Positions 24,568 through 35,195 of a DNA stretch of 41,114 nucleotides are shown piece by piece. The translations under genes and the position numbers were made by a program. Every line of letters starts with the position of its first letter. Position 1 is the first letter of the stretch. The notes beneath the pieces were generated by a model. That model was given only the letters and a program-made list of their open reading frames with translations, made no database searches and was not told where the DNA came from. Source of the DNA: Lachnospiraceae bacterium. Its GTDB lineage: Bacteria; Bacillota; Clostridia; Lachnospirales; Lachnospiraceae. The stretch lies in the NCBI GenBank assembly GCA_018053995.1, contig JAGPKJ010000006.1, forward strand, positions 1 through 41,114, read 5' to 3'.

Positions 24568-25425
24568 TCAATCCTTTTTATTCTGTAAAATAGAAGCCTT
24601 AAGACAGTTGCTCATCAGCATTGCTATAGTCATAGGTCCGACACCGCCAGGCACCGGCGTGATTGCACTGCAATGTGATGATACATCGTCAAAATCGACA
24701 TCTCCGCACAACTTTCCGTTTTCATCTCTGTCCATCCCGACATCAATGACAACCGCACCTTCTTTTACGTATGTGCTGTCAATCATCTTCGGCTTTCCGA
24801 CAGCCGCCACAAGTATGTCAGCGCGCTTACAGACAGCCTGCAGATTCTTTGTCTTTGAGTGTGTTACTGTCACAGTCCCATTTGCGTTCAGAAGAAGCAT
24901 AGCCATCGGCTTTCCGACAATATCGCTTCTTCCTATAACAACACATTCTTTTCCCGCTACATCGATATCACTTCTTGAGAGCATCTGCATGATGCCCGCG
25001 GGAGTGCATGATACAAAACCATCATTTCCTGCTGAAAGAAGACCTACATTTCTTGGATTAAACCCATCGACATCCTTTTCGGGAATGACTGCATTTATCA
25101 CAGTCTTTTCGTCTATCTGTCCCGGAAGAGGAAGCTGTACAAGAATACCGTTTACATCGCTTCTTCCATTCAGTTCATTTATAAGCTCAAGCAGTTTCTC
25201 CTCTGATGTATCTGCCGGAAGTTCATATGCGAGCGACTTGATACCGCAGTATTCACATGCGCGCTTTTTATTGCGTACATATACAGCTGAAGCCGGATCA
25301 TCTCCTACGAGTATTACTGCAAGGCACACCTCTGTGCCCTGTTCTTTAAGCTCCGCAGTTTTGACTTTGACTTCATCTTTTATCTGTACTGATATCGCTT
25401 TTCCATCTATTATTACTGGTTTCAA
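24568..25425 (-). CDS. folD: Bifunctional methylene-THF dehydrogenase / methenyl-THF cyclohydrolase
   Basis: Interconverts 5,10-methylene-, 5,10-methenyl- and 10-formyl-THF, using NADP(H). Visible motifs are YVRNKKRACEYCGIKS with the catalytic lysine region, VQLPLPGQID, VVIGRSDIVGKPMA (nucleotide binding) and PVPGGVGPMTIAML. I take the TTG at 25425 as the start: it has GGAGGTAGATAC immediately upstream and begins the canonical LKPVIIDGK sequence, giving 285 residues. The in-frame ATG 15 codons earlier would place that Shine-Dalgarno inside the gene. It follows fhs by 71 bp, so the two folate enzymes are likely co-transcribed. Confidence 0.95.
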   Translation of the reverse strand: MKPVIIDGKAISVQIKDEVKVKTAELKEQGTEVCLAVILVGDDPASAVYVRNKKRACEYCGIKSLAYELPADTSEEKLLELINELNGRSDVNGILVQLPLPGQIDEKTVINAVIPEKDVDGFNPRNVGLLSAGNDGFVSCTPAGIMQMLSRSDIDVAGKECVVIGRSDIVGKPMAMLLLNANGTVTVTHSKTKNLQAVCKRADILVAAVGKPKMIDSTYVKEGAVVIDVGMDRDENGKLCGDVDFDDVSSHCSAITPVPGGVGPMTIAMLMSNCLKASILQNKKD

Positions 25426-25496
25426 GTATCTACCTCCGCGAAACGAATAGTATCTTTCTTGTGATCGCATCTGTCAGCTTCAGATTCCACAAAACA

Positions 25497-27167
25497 TCAG
25501 AACAGCCCTGTGATCTTTCCATTATCATCTATGTCGATGCTGTAAGCTGCGGGTGTCTTTGAAAGTCCCGGCATCGTATTGATGCTTCCCGTTATCGCAA
25601 CTACAAATCCTGCACCGGCTGAAACATACATCTCACGTACATCAAGTGTAAATCCTTCCGGACGTCCCAGTTTTTTCGGATCGTCAGAAAGCGAATACTG
25701 TGTTTTTGCGATACAGATTGGCAGCTTGTCATATCCCAGATCTGTAAGTGTCTTCATCTGTTTTGCTGCCTTTGCTGAATATGATACGTCGCCGGCGCCA
25801 TATATCTTTGTCGCTATAGTCCTGATCTTTTCATCTATCGGGCGGGAAGCATCATATATCGGCTTATATTCTGATCTCTTATTTTCCAGAGTATCTAACA
25901 CCTTGCCTGCAAGCTCAAGACCACCCTTACCGCCCTTTGCCCATACCTGTGAAAGTGCGAATTCGCAATTCCTCTTTTCACAGAATTCACGGACAAATTC
26001 AGTCTCTTCTTCTGAATCAGTATCAAACGCATTAAGCGTCACGATTACCGGAACTCCGAACTGCTGGATATTCTCTATATGTTTTTCAAGGTTAACGATA
26101 CCTTTCTTAAGCGCATCAAGATCGGGTGTCTTAAGATCGTCCTTGGCTTTTCCACCGTTATATTTCATCGCTCTTATCGTAGCTACAAGTACGCACGCGT
26201 CGGGATGAAGTCCTGCCATACGGCACTTTATATCAAAGAACTTCTCAGCGCCAAGATCAGCACCGAAGCCTGCCTCAGTGATGCAGTAGTCTGCCATCTT
26301 AAGTGCTGTCTTTGTAGCAATGACTGAATTACAGCCATGTGCGATATTGGCAAAAGGTCCGCCGTGGATTATCACAGGCGTATGCTCAAGAGTCTGTACA
26401 AGATTCGGTTTGATCGCATCCTTAAGGAGAACTGCCATAGAACCGACAGCCTTTATGTCCTTTGCTGTTACCGGCTTGCCATCATATGTATATGCTACGA
26501 CCATGCGTCCAAGACGATCCTTAAGATCTTTCATATCATTTGAAAGACACAGGACTGCCATTATCTCGGAAGCAACAGTTATTATGAAATGATCTTCCCT
26601 GGGGGTTCCATCAGTCTTTGCGCCAAGTCCGACGACAATATTTCTAAGTTCTCTGTCATTCATATCCATGCATCTCTTCCACACTACCTGACGTGGATCG
26701 ATACCAAGTTCATTTCCCTGCTGGATATGATTATCAAGAAGTGCTGCGCATAGATTATTCGCAGATGTTATCGCATGAAAATCTCCTGTAAAATGGAGAT
26801 TGATCTCATCCATAGGAAGTACCTGCGCATAACCGCCGCCGGCTGCTCCTCCCTTTATTCCAAAACACGGTCCAAGAGAAGGTTCACGAAGTGCAGTCAC
26901 CGTCTTTCTTCCCATCAGACCAAATGCTTCTGAAAGCCCAACACTCGTGGTTGTCTTGCCTTCTCCTGCAGGAGTAGGATTTACTGCTGTCACAAGAATC
27001 AGCTTGCCCATCGGATTATTTTCGATTTTCTTCAGATACTCGTCAGAGATCTTGGCTTTATATTTTCCGTAAAATTCAAGATCATCTCCTGTAAGGCCGA
27101 TCTTTTCCGCCACTTTGGCGATCGGCATCATCTCTGCTTCCTGAGCGATTTCAATATCTGATTTCAT
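25497..27167 (-). CDS. fhs: Formate-tetrahydrofolate ligase
   Basis: ATP-dependent formylation of THF, feeding formate into one-carbon metabolism and, in acetogens, the methyl branch of the Wood-Ljungdahl pathway. The nucleotide loop is [14 protein letters not shown], and the family segments [18 protein letters not shown] and [14 protein letters not shown] are present. The ATG at 27167 gives 556 residues, the usual length, with GGAAAGG six bases upstream. The longer frame that starts at 27212 is not needed. folD lies downstream and the cyclo-ligase is elsewhere in the block. No CODH/ACS or methyltransferase genes are here, so a purine/one-carbon role is the safe reading. Confidence 0.97.
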   Translation of the reverse strand: MKSDIEIAQEAEMMPIAKVAEKIGLTGDDLEFYGKYKAKISDEYLKKIENNPMGKLILVTAVNPTPAGEGKTTTSVGLSEAFGLMGRKTVTALREPSLGPCFGIKGGAAGGGYAQVLPMDEINLHFTGDFHAITSANNLCAALLDNHIQQGNELGIDPRQVVWKRCMDMNDRELRNIVVGLGAKTDGTPREDHFIITVASEIMAVLCLSNDMKDLKDRLGRMVVAYTYDGKPVTAKDIKAVGSMAVLLKDAIKPNLVQTLEHTPVIIHGGPFANIAHGCNSVIATKTALKMADYCITEAGFGADLGAEKFFDIKCRMAGLHPDACVLVATIRAMKYNGGKAKDDLKTPDLDALKKGIVNLEKHIENIQQFGVPVIVTLNAFDTDSEEETEFVREFCEKRNCEFALSQVWAKGGKGGLELAGKVLDTLENKRSEYKPIYDASRPIDEKIRTIATKIYGAGDVSYSAKAAKQMKTLTDLGYDKLPICIAKTQYSLSDDPKKLGRPEGFTLDVREMYVSAGAGFVVAITGSINTMPGLSKTPAAYSIDIDDNGKITGLF

Positions 27168-27207
27168 TTTCATCCTTTCCGGGCTCTGCCCAACAACAAT
27201 CCGCAGC

Positions 27208-27247
27208 ATCACAGCATGGTGCTGATTTTGACACCCACATCATGACA
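27208..27247 (+). repeat. Dispersed intergenic repeat, copy 4
   Basis: ATCACAGCATGGTGCTGATT followed by TTGACACCCACATCATGACA. The TTGACACCCACATCAT part is the closest to the inferred family consensus. It fills the gap between ftsK (stop at 27254) and fhs. Confidence 0.65.
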
Positions 27248-27253
27248 TCAAAT

Positions 27254-30200
27254 TTATTCAGAATCACCGTTCATTTGATCTATGAACTGTTCAAACTGCT
27301 CCTGACTCATCAGAACATTTCTTGGCTTGGTACCATCTTCCTCACTTACAATACCATTTTCCGCAAGCTGATCCATTATCCTCGCGGCTCTGTTAAATCC
27401 GATCTTAAATACTCTCTGAAGCATACCTATAGAAGCTTTATCCTTATCTATTATAAGCTCACCTGCATCCCTAAAGAGTTGATCTACATCAGGTCCCTGA
27501 TCATCTGATGAACTGCCCTGACTCGGACTCTGTTTTCCGTTTCCTTCAGATTTTTCAAGTGACTTTATCTTGTCTGCGACTTTCTCATCATATACATCGC
27601 CGCCTGCATTCTTCTTGATGAAAGTAACGACATCCTGAACTTCCTTGTCGGACACGAATGCACCCTGAATTCTGGCAGGCTTTGGATATCCCTGTGGATA
27701 AAAGAGCATATCACCTTTCCCAAGAAGTTTTTCGGCTCCATTCATATCAAGTATAGTTCTTGAATCGACTCCGCTTGATACGGCAAATGCAACACGACTT
27801 GGCATATTTGCTTTTATGAGTCCCGTAATAACATCAACTGAAGGTCGCTGCGTTGCGATTATAAGATGGATTCCGGCTGCTCTCGCAAGCTGTGCAAGTC
27901 TGCATATAGATTCCTCAACCTCGCCCGGTGATACCATCATAAGATCTGCAAGCTCATCGACAATTATCACTATCTGTGGAAGCTTGTCCGGTGCCTGATC
28001 ATCACCTGACTCGCGCATTGACTCAACTTTTTTATTATATCCCTTCAGATCACGAACGTTCATATCTGCAAATTTCTGATACCTGTCCGTCATCTCTGCG
28101 ACGCCCCACTGAAGCGCTCCCGAGGCTTTTTTAGGATCTGTGACGACCGGAACTATCAGATGCGGTATGCCGTTATATACTGAAAGCTCTACGACTTTAG
28201 GGTCGATCATTATAAGCTTGACCTCATCAGGTTTCGCCTTATATAGAATACTCATTATTATCGTATTGATGCAGACTGACTTACCAGATCCTGTTGCTCC
28301 CGCGATAAGCATATGCGGCATCTTCGCGATATCCGTAACGACTATCTGCCCGCCGATATCTTTTCCTACGGCAAATGAGAGCTTTGACGGGAAATCCTTG
28401 AACGCATTTGATTCAAGAAGATCTCTGAGTGCGACCGTACTGTTCTCTTTATTCGGAACTTCTATGCCAACCGCAGCTTTCCCGGGTATCGGTGCTTCTA
28501 TTCTGATATCTGTCGCTGCCAGATTAAGCTTGATATCATCAGACAGTCCAACGATCTTACTGACTTTTACACCTGATTCCGGATGAAGTTCATATCTTGT
28601 TACCGCAGGACCCTGACTCACATCAGTTACCTTTGCGTTTACTCCAAATGTCTTGAGTGTATTTTCAAGCTTAAGCGCAGTAGCCTTAAGTTCTCCCGAA
28701 TTATCGTTCTTTGATCTTACTCCCCTGGTAAGTATATTCAGTGGCGGAAATACATATGGTCTTGGCTTAGGTCTTGCAGGCGCTGTTTTCACTGTTCCAT
28801 CACCTGACACTCTGCTGTTTGCTGCACTATTAGCTGTACTATTAGCTGTACCATTAGCCGTACTTCCATGAGCAGCACCACTGCCAGTCGTGCTGCCGCC
28901 AGAAGCGAAGATTGCAGCGGCGCCGGGCTTTATCTGCGCAGAAAGTGTATTGGCTGTCCTGCCAACATCCCCTGCTCCAAAGCTTCCCATAGGCATCTTT
29001 CCCTCTTCGCCCGGGATTATATTTCCATTTGTACCATATCTGACAGCATCGTCACCGATTGTAATCCCGTCTTTATGAAGGACTACACCTGCTGCGGCTG
29101 TTTCGCCAGCTGTCGCAGATTCGGCGCCTGCGGCAGCTACGCCTGCTACTGCAGCTTCTCCAGCTATCCCGACAGAATCTGAGATGACATCCGTAATATC
29201 CTCGTCACTTCTATCATCATGATTCCCTGTTACTTCACCGTTATCTTCATAGACAGGTCTTGGTGATATGCCGCTTATACTAAAATCTATATCTGCATCT
29301 TCATCAGAATCATTAAATATGATCTCATGTATCCCGTCATGATCTTTCGAAAATAACGCATCATTATCCGCAGCGATTCCTTTTACCGGAGTACTGTAAT
29401 CTCTCCCCAGGATCTTTGCATTATCATCATTTTCTATCTTCTGTTTCTTTTCTTCTCTAGCAAGTTTAATATTTCTCTCGCGTACTTCTTTTGCATTTGC
29501 TATATTTCTTTCACGTTCTTCCCGGGCTAATGCTGCATTTCTATCCCGTTCCTCTTTCTGCTGTCTTCTTCTGTCTTCAAATTCCGCAAGTCTCTGCCTG
29601 CGAAGTCTACTCTCTTCATTGTCCTGATCTTCATCATAATATTCATCATTATCATAATTAGCGTATTCTTCTTCGTCTTCTCTAAGTCTGACTCTTTCCT
29701 TAAATTCGCGGCCTTTCCTTGCTGCTGCGTGAAAGATCGCTTTTCCGGAGACAAGTATGACACATACTATCGTACCCACTACAGATATAAATACTGCGCC
29801 TGCCATTCCCATCAGATGAACAAATATCCATGCGATCGTACCGCCTATAACTCCGCCGCCTGACCGCCCCTCGCTGCATCTTTTATAGATGTCTATTATA
29901 CTATATGCCGAGTCTTTAGCGAGTGACCCTGTTATCAGGTCACAGATCACCGCAAATATGACGCATAATATCATCGCTGATATAAACTTTCTCATTGCAT
30001 ATCTGTTTCCCTGATTCGAAACACAGAACGATGCTGCGAAAAATATGATCATAGGGATGACATATGAGATGAACCCAAACATCCCGAACATAACACCCCT
30101 GAACATATTTCCTACAGTCCCGCATACACCTATAATGCAGAAAAAGAGCAGCACACAAACAGCGAGAAGAACGATCAGATATATCTCGTCCTTAACGCTG

Positions 30201-30355
30201 TCATCAAGTCTCTCTTCATCATATCTTTGTCTTCTATTATTTTCCGGTCTTCTACTGCCAGAACTGGTATTGCGGCTGCTTCTGCTTCTATTTCCGCTTC
30301 TGTTTCCGCTATTTCCAGTTTTCTTTCTACCGGACGATCTGTTATCAGATGCCAT
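27254..30355 (-). CDS. ftsK: FtsK/SpoIIIE DNA translocase
   Basis: A 1,033-residue membrane-anchored ATPase that pumps chromosomal DNA through the closing septum or into the spore. A basic Ser/Asn/Arg-rich N-terminus is followed by four or so transmembrane helices (about residues 60-200). A very long linker follows, with an Arg/Glu-rich heptad-like part ([18 protein letters not shown]) and an Ala/Thr/Asn/Ser segment encoded by tandem 12-bp repeats at 28821-28870. The motor has Walker [10 protein letters not shown] around residue 685 and [14 protein letters not shown]-terminal winged-helix gamma domain ends it. The ATG at 30355 (GGAG six bases upstream) is preferred to the in-frame GTG at 30367, which abuts the stop of the upstream gene. 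The linker is longer than in B. subtilis SpoIIIE (787 residues). Confidence 0.95.
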   Translation of the reverse strand: MASDNRSSGRKKTGNSGNRSGNRSRSSRNTSSGSRRPENNRRQRYDEERLDDSVKDEIYLIVLLAVCVLLFFCIIGVCGTVGNMFRGVMFGMFGFISYVIPMIIFFAASFCVSNQGNRYAMRKFISAMILCVIFAVICDLITGSLAKDSAYSIIDIYKRCSEGRSGGGVIGGTIAWIFVHLMGMAGAVFISVVGTIVCVILVSGKAIFHAAARKGREFKERVRLREDEEEYANYDNDEYYDEDQDNEESRLRRQRLAEFEDRRRQQKEERDRNAALAREERERNIANAKEVRERNIKLAREEKKQKIENDDNAKILGRDYSTPVKGIAADNDALFSKDHDGIHEIIFNDSDEDADIDFSISGISPRPVYEDNGEVTGNHDDRSDEDITDVISDSVGIAGEAAVAGVAAAGAESATAGETAAAGVVLHKDGITIGDDAVRYGTNGNIIPGEEGKMPMGSFGAGDVGRTANTLSAQIKPGAAAIFASGGSTTGSGAAHGSTANGTANSTANSAANSRVSGDGTVKTAPARPKPRPYVFPPLNILTRGVRSKNDNSGELKATALKLENTLKTFGVNAKVTDVSQGPAVTRYELHPESGVKVSKIVGLSDDIKLNLAATDIRIEAPIPGKAAVGIEVPNKENSTVALRDLLESNAFKDFPSKLSFAVGKDIGGQIVVTDIAKMPHMLIAGATGSGKSVCINTIIMSILYKAKPDEVKLIMIDPKVVELSVYNGIPHLIVPVVTDPKKASGALQWGVAEMTDRYQKFADMNVRDLKGYNKKVESMRESGDDQAPDKLPQIVIIVDELADLMMVSPGEVEESICRLAQLARAAGIHLIIATQRPSVDVITGLIKANMPSRVAFAVSSGVDSRTILDMNGAEKLLGKGDMLFYPQGYPKPARIQGAFVSDKEVQDVVTFIKKNAGGDVYDEKVADKIKSLEKSEGNGKQSPSQGSSSDDQGPDVDQLFRDAGELIIDKDKASIGMLQRVFKIGFNRAARIMDQLAENGIVSEEDGTKPRNVLMSQEQFEQFIDQMNGDSE

Positions 30356-30366
30356 TACACACTCCA

Positions 30367-32277
30367 CTATCCTCTATCAAAATCATCATCATTGTCTATA
30401 TCGATCTCAAAATCCGAATCAAGATCATCATCCTGATCAAATGAGATATCCTTTTTTTCATGTTTTACCGGCTGTGGAAGCGGATTCTTAATATACTTAA
30501 CTGCCGCCGGCTTCTTTTGTACCTCTGTTTTCTCTACTGCCGCTGACTTCCCGGACTCTTTGGGCAGGTCTAGTGCGGAAGGTATCTCAGGTATCTGGAC
30601 ATTTATATCTGATACAGATTCGTCAGTCTTTGCCGCGTCAGACTGTTTTGATTCATTTCCCGCAATCTCTTTCCAAAGATCATCTACGATATCAGACACA
30701 GCTTTCGGAGCTTCACTCTTGCCAGGCTGCTGATCAGCCTTCGGATCAGAATCTGATGCAGCCACATTATCAGGGCTGTCATCGTCTTTATCTGCATATG
30801 CTGATAATCTGCTGTCCGGTTCATATTCCACTTGATTCTCGCGGTCAGATTCGTGATTGTGACCTTCAATTTCTTTGCTTTCTTTTTCTTCACTTACATC
30901 TTCAGCTTCAGTTTCCGGTTCAACTGCAGGTTCAGCACCAATAACGACTTTTCTGGATTTCCTGTCTACGATATGTTTTCTCTCACGAGCCTTTTTCACA
31001 TGAACTGTCATGCACTGAAGTCCTATGCCAGCCATCACGCTCCACACGAATATTGAGAAAATATTTGATGACATAATCCCAAATCCCATCATAGGAGTCC
31101 ATGCTATTACCATCGGAATGATAAATACCGTTTCATAATCCGTCTCATGCAGCCAGAAAGAAGGGATAAACTCAGCTGCCATGAATGTAAGCACAAAACA
31201 TTCTATAAGTGAGATATCTTTATTGTCCGCGCTGTACATATACTGTTTAAATACAAATGACTGCTTCGCGAAGCTGACCCACTGTGCATATTCATCTGAA
31301 AAACTTCCGCCGAAAACAAAAGATTTTGCGAAGATGAATCCGACTACTGACGCAAGTGTGATCACAAGTATAAGGAGAAAATAGAATAATCCACTTCCTT
31401 TATCTTTCTTCTCATTACGAGGCATCAAAAGCGTGAGCAAAAATGCAAATATGATAAAACCCGAAATATCAAGATAAGATACAAATCCTACAGATATGCC
31501 AAGAATAACAGATAAAACGACTCCTTTAGCGTTAATCCTCAAGTGCCTGCTGCGGCAGAACAATCCGCATAAAAGAAGTATGACACATATCAGCATAAAT
31601 AAGAGACATTCCGGATTTGCCTCATACAATTTCTCATTTATGATAGAGAAAAATGAAAATACGCATGCAGATATGACTGCCGGAACTCTGCCTGCCCATA
31701 TTTTTACCGCGAAATAGAGTATAGGTATTGTCACAAGCTGGATAATGATCTGAAGTATGACAACAGTCATTATCTTATTTCCTATGAAACTCATCATAAA
31801 TGAGAGCAGATACAGATAGAGCATTGATGCGCCGTGCTGTATCTCAGGGATTGCGCTCTGCGTGCGCACCTGCGCCCAGTTATAATAAGACATATCATAG
31901 AGTACGTCAGGTATGTTACTGCCATATACAAGTATCTTATACGCTGCCGCGCCAAGGATTATCGCTGCCAGTATGACAAACTCCCAGATATTTTTAGTCT
32001 TTGATAAGACCGGATGTTTCTTCTTCGCATTTTGCGCCCATATAGTGACAATCAGAAAAACAATGATCAGCACAACATACACTGCAAAAATGAACACCTT
32101 CATCATGACATTATAGATTGTCTGTGAAGATATCAGCCATCTTGTAAATACATTTCCACCGTTTGTTATATAACTGCCTGACCACAAAAGAAGGCAGTAC
32201 TCCGTAAGAGCTACAGCTGTCGCTGCTGCAAAGAACAGATATGAGATATAACTGTACCAAGCCTTCTTTGAATTCAT
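30367..32277 (-). CDS. Polytopic membrane protein with long acidic cytoplasmic tail
   Basis: A 636-residue protein. About 10-11 transmembrane helices occupy residues 10-425, with an extracytoplasmic-looking segment [17 protein letters not shown] that is reminiscent of the first loop of GT-C-fold (family 39-like) glycosyltransferases. The last about 200 residues are a highly charged, mostly acidic, disordered tail. Near the end is [21 protein letters not shown] and a final run of Asp/Glu ([15 protein letters not shown]). I believe a similar NPLPxPxKHxKK block occurs in other Lachnospiraceae membrane proteins, but this is from memory and should be checked. Enzymatic activity is not proven. The stop codon TAG is directly followed by the GTGGAG that serves ftsK. 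Confidence 0.7.
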   Translation of the reverse strand: MNSKKAWYSYISYLFFAAATAVALTEYCLLLWSGSYITNGGNVFTRWLISSQTIYNVMMKVFIFAVYVVLIIVFLIVTIWAQNAKKKHPVLSKTKNIWEFVILAAIILGAAAYKILVYGSNIPDVLYDMSYYNWAQVRTQSAIPEIQHGASMLYLYLLSFMMSFIGNKIMTVVILQIIIQLVTIPILYFAVKIWAGRVPAVISACVFSFFSIINEKLYEANPECLLFMLICVILLLCGLFCRSRHLRINAKGVVLSVILGISVGFVSYLDISGFIIFAFLLTLLMPRNEKKDKGSGLFYFLLILVITLASVVGFIFAKSFVFGGSFSDEYAQWVSFAKQSFVFKQYMYSADNKDISLIECFVLTFMAAEFIPSFWLHETDYETVFIIPMVIAWTPMMGFGIMSSNIFSIFVWSVMAGIGLQCMTVHVKKARERKHIVDRKSRKVVIGAEPAVEPETEAEDVSEEKESKEIEGHNHESDRENQVEYEPDSRLSAYADKDDDSPDNVAASDSDPKADQQPGKSEAPKAVSDIVDDLWKEIAGNESKQSDAAKTDESVSDINVQIPEIPSALDLPKESGKSAAVEKTEVQKKPAAVKYIKNPLPQPVKHEKKDISFDQDDDLDSDFEIDIDNDDDFDRG

Positions 32278-32300
32278 AAGTAAAACATCTCCTTAAGTAA

Positions 32301-33578
32301 TTAAGCAAGTGCCTGTTTCAGATCATCAAGGATATCATCGACATCTTCTATGCCTACTGACAGACGGATAAGATCAGGCTTTACGCCTGCATCCAAAAGC
32401 TGTTCATCAGTCATCTGTCTGTGTGTATGACTTGCCGGATGAAGCACGCATGTACGTGCATCAGCTACGTGTGTGACTATAGCTATCATCTTGAACTTAT
32501 CCATCACAGCTTCAGCACCGTTTCGTCCTGATTTAAGACCAAAAGAGATAACACCGCATGTTCCGTTCGGACAATACTTCATCGCAAGATCATGATACTT
32601 GTCACCTGAAAGTCCGGGATAACTTACCCATGCTACCTTTTCATTTGCCTGAAGGAACTCAGCGACCTTCTGCGCATTCTCACAATGCTTCTTCATACGA
32701 AGAGGCAGCGTCTCAAGTCCGACATTTAGAAGAAACGCGTTCATTGGAGACTGTATCGATCCAAGGTCTCTCATGAGCTGACTTGTTGCCTTTGTTATAT
32801 ATGCAGCTCTGCCAAACTTTTCTGTATATACGATACCGTGATAAGATTCATCAGGTTTGCATAGACCCGGGAATTTATCAGGATAAGAAGCCCAATCAAA
32901 ATTACCTGAATCAACTATGCATCCGCCAACCTGCATTGCGTGACCATCCATATATTTTGTAGTTGAATGAGTCACGATATCTGCGCCCCACTCAATAGGT
33001 CTGCAATTGATAGGTGTCGCAAAAGTGTTATCAACGATGAGCGGAACATGATGCGCATGCGCTATCTTCGCAAATCGTTCAATATCAAATACGACAAGTG
33101 TAGGATTTGATATTGTCTCACCAAGTACACATTTTGTATTCGGTCTGAAAGCCTTTTCTACTTCTTCATCCGAACTGTCAGGATCGATGACCGTACACTC
33201 AATGTCCATCTTCTTCATAGTACATGTAAGAAGATTGAACGTACCGCCATAAACATTTGATGACATTATGACGTGGTCTCCGGCTTCGCATATGTTGAAT
33301 ACCGCAAAGTAGTTCGCAGCCTGTCCTGAACTTGTCAGCATAGCACCAACGCCGCCTTCAAGATCATTTATCTTTGACGCGACCGCATCGTTAGTCGGAT
33401 TGGCAAGTCTTGTATAGAAATATCCGCTTTCCTCAAGATCAAAAAGTCTTCCCATCTGAGCGGATGAATCATATTTGAATGTTGTGCTCTGATAGATAGG
33501 AAGTACTCTCGGCTCTCCGTTCTTTGGCTGCCAGCCGCCCTGTACACATACTGTGTCCCTGCGATAATTTTCTTTCAT
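32301..33578 (-). CDS. metY: O-acetylhomoserine sulfhydrylase (PLP-dependent, MetY type)
   Basis: A 425-residue PLP enzyme of the Cys/Met metabolism family, making homocysteine from O-acetylhomoserine and sulfide. The PLP lysine is in HSTTKYMDGH (around residue 210). VDNTFATP and the N-terminal YQSTTFKYDSSAQMGRLF pattern place it with O-acetylhomoserine aminocarboxypropyltransferases rather than cystathionine enzymes. The C-terminal SVGIEDVDDILDDLKQAL is typical. The ATG overlaps the stop codon of the upstream CFI-box gene (TGATG) with GGAG before it, so the two are translationally coupled. No S-box or T-box leader was seen, as there is no room upstream. Confidence 0.94.
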   Translation of the reverse strand: MKENYRRDTVCVQGGWQPKNGEPRVLPIYQSTTFKYDSSAQMGRLFDLEESGYFYTRLANPTNDAVASKINDLEGGVGAMLTSSGQAANYFAVFNICEAGDHVIMSSNVYGGTFNLLTCTMKKMDIECTVIDPDSSDEEVEKAFRPNTKCVLGETISNPTLVVFDIERFAKIAHAHHVPLIVDNTFATPINCRPIEWGADIVTHSTTKYMDGHAMQVGGCIVDSGNFDWASYPDKFPGLCKPDESYHGIVYTEKFGRAAYITKATSQLMRDLGSIQSPMNAFLLNVGLETLPLRMKKHCENAQKVAEFLQANEKVAWVSYPGLSGDKYHDLAMKYCPNGTCGVISFGLKSGRNGAEAVMDKFKMIAIVTHVADARTCVLHPASHTHRQMTDEQLLDAGVKPDLIRLSVGIEDVDDILDDLKQALA

Positions 33579-34390
33579 CAGTCTTCTCCGCCTTTCGCGA
33601 TAGTATCATGCGTATTTGTTATAAAATACTTTCTGCTAAGTTCATCGACCATAGTACTGTATAGTTCCCGGCATTTTTCATTTTCACCTTTATCGATAAA
33701 TCTTATGCATGGATCGATATATTTTGTATACAGATATCTGTATTCGCTATCAGGATCATCCGATAATGATATACGCGTAACGATCGTAGGAGCGATATCA
33801 TAATACCTGTCTATGTCTTCGCTTCCATCCGGCTGCTTTGCAAGATAATCGTCCCTGTATGCTTTCAGTTTCTTCAGTTCCTCACAATCATCTGATTTAT
33901 GAAGTCCGGTGCATACTGCTGTAGTTACATAACACATCTTTCTTCTGAATCCGTCATTGATCTGATCGAACCCGGCTGCCTTTATATGACTGTCTGGAAA
34001 ATGAGATGCCCATGAATCGCACAGAGCATCTGCCTGCTTTGGTGCAAGATCATGTCTGCTCTTTAAGATACCCGGAATGATATATGTTACAGTATACATA
34101 TTGAGCATCATCCTGAATCTTTCACGTTCTGTTTTGGATTCCACACTGTCGATCCTGCTTATTGCGGCCGCAGTTATCTTTTCAGCATTGCCGTCAAGGC
34201 ATGAATCTTCTTCGCCTCTCAGATAGCATTCGTCGAGCCACTTGAAAAAAAGCCCGAATTCCTTCATAAAATCCGCGAAACTGCTCTCATATGTATTTCT
34301 TCCAAAACCATCCATCCATTTGGATGGGCTGTCATACAATAATGAGACATCATATTCTTCGATATTATCAGTATCTTTGATCTCACTCAT
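33578..34390 (-). CDS. CFI-box domain protein
   Basis: A 270-residue protein of unknown function. The region around residues 150-190 (RKMCYVTTAVCTGLHKSDDC then EELKKLKAYRDDYL), with the following YYDIAPTIV, matches the CFI-box module, whose hallmark is a C-F/Y-I/V-TTAVC start and an RxFRD-like segment. The upstream 140 residues are helical and acidic and not otherwise recognised. CFI-box proteins are found in anaerobic Firmicutes with no experimentally fixed role that I know of. The cysteine-rich box next to a sulfur-assimilation enzyme is suggestive. It is coupled to metY by a 1-bp overlap and lies 24 bp after yebC. GGAGAATACTAG precedes the ATG. Confidence 0.75.
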   Translation of the reverse strand: MSEIKDTDNIEEYDVSLLYDSPSKWMDGFGRNTYESSFADFMKEFGLFFKWLDECYLRGEEDSCLDGNAEKITAAAISRIDSVESKTERERFRMMLNMYTVTYIIPGILKSRHDLAPKQADALCDSWASHFPDSHIKAAGFDQINDGFRRKMCYVTTAVCTGLHKSDDCEELKKLKAYRDDYLAKQPDGSEDIDRYYDIAPTIVTRISLSDDPDSEYRYLYTKYIDPCIRFIDKGENEKCRELYSTMVDELSRKYFITNTHDTIAKGGED

Positions 34391-34414
34391 CTAGTATTCT
34401 CCGGAAAGGAAATT

Positions 34415-35149
34415 TTATTCGCCATCATCCCAGTTATTGTAGACCGACTGGACATCATCATCTTCATCAAGCATATCAAGTATTCTTGTGATTCCGGCTT
34501 TTGCAGAATCTTCTGTTACTGTGACATAATTCTGCGGGATCATTGTGACTTCAGCAGAGACAGTTTCGATCCCTGCATCTTTTATAGCCTTCTCAACCTT
34601 GTCAAAATCAGCCGGTGCTGTGATAATCTCATATGAATCTTCATCATCGCTAAAATCTTCCGCACCTGCATCAAGAGCTAGTTCCATAAGATCATCAGCA
34701 CTCTTGTCGCATTCTTCTTTATCGACAAGGATCTGACCCTTTTCATCAAACATAAATGAAACGCATCCGGGTGTTCCTATACTGCCGCCGCCCTTTGTGA
34801 ACGCACTCCTCACATTTGATGCCGTACGATTCGCATTATCTGTAAGTGCATTGACTATGATCGCGATACCGCTTGGTCCATATCCTTCGTATGTTATATA
34901 TTTATAATTGACGTTGCCAAGATCGCCGGCAGCTTTCTTTATACCTCTGTCGATCGTATCATTAGGCATATTTGCTGCTTTTGCCTTCTCAACTACCTGT
35001 GCGAGCTTAAAGTTATTTGCAGGATCAGGTCCGCCGTCTTTAACTGCTACAGCGATCTCACGACCAAGGATAGTAAATATTTTTCCCTTTGCTGCATCGT
35101 TCCTTTCCTTTTTATGTTTGATGTTCGCAAATTTTGAATGTCCTGACAT
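34415..35149 (-). CDS. yebC: YebC/PmpR family regulator
   Basis: A 244-residue protein beginning MSGHSKFANIKHKKERNDAAKG, the near-invariant YebC opening, with YEGYGPSGIAIIVNALTDN and the C-terminal MIPQNYVTV segment. The family was described as DNA-binding transcription regulators, and more recent work assigns some members a role in translation of difficult motifs. Either role could apply here. The length is normal. GGAG lies 10 bp before the ATG. It sits between the CNNM/CorC-type gene (46-bp gap) and the CFI-box gene. Confidence 0.96.
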   Translation of the reverse strand: MSGHSKFANIKHKKERNDAAKGKIFTILGREIAVAVKDGGPDPANNFKLAQVVEKAKAANMPNDTIDRGIKKAAGDLGNVNYKYITYEGYGPSGIAIIVNALTDNANRTASNVRSAFTKGGGSIGTPGCVSFMFDEKGQILVDKEECDKSADDLMELALDAGAEDFSDDEDSYEIITAPADFDKVEKAIKDAGIETVSAEVTMIPQNYVTVTEDSAKAGITRILDMLDEDDDVQSVYNNWDDGE

Positions 35150-35195
35150 AATGATTAATCTCCTTTTCTAAAGTAAACCCTAATGATACATTTTA

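Noticed and set aside
24437-25450. 337-codon plus-strand frame opposite folD
   Set aside because: Long only because folD is rich in codons that are open in the reverse frame; Ser/Pro/Phe-rich product without recognisable domains.
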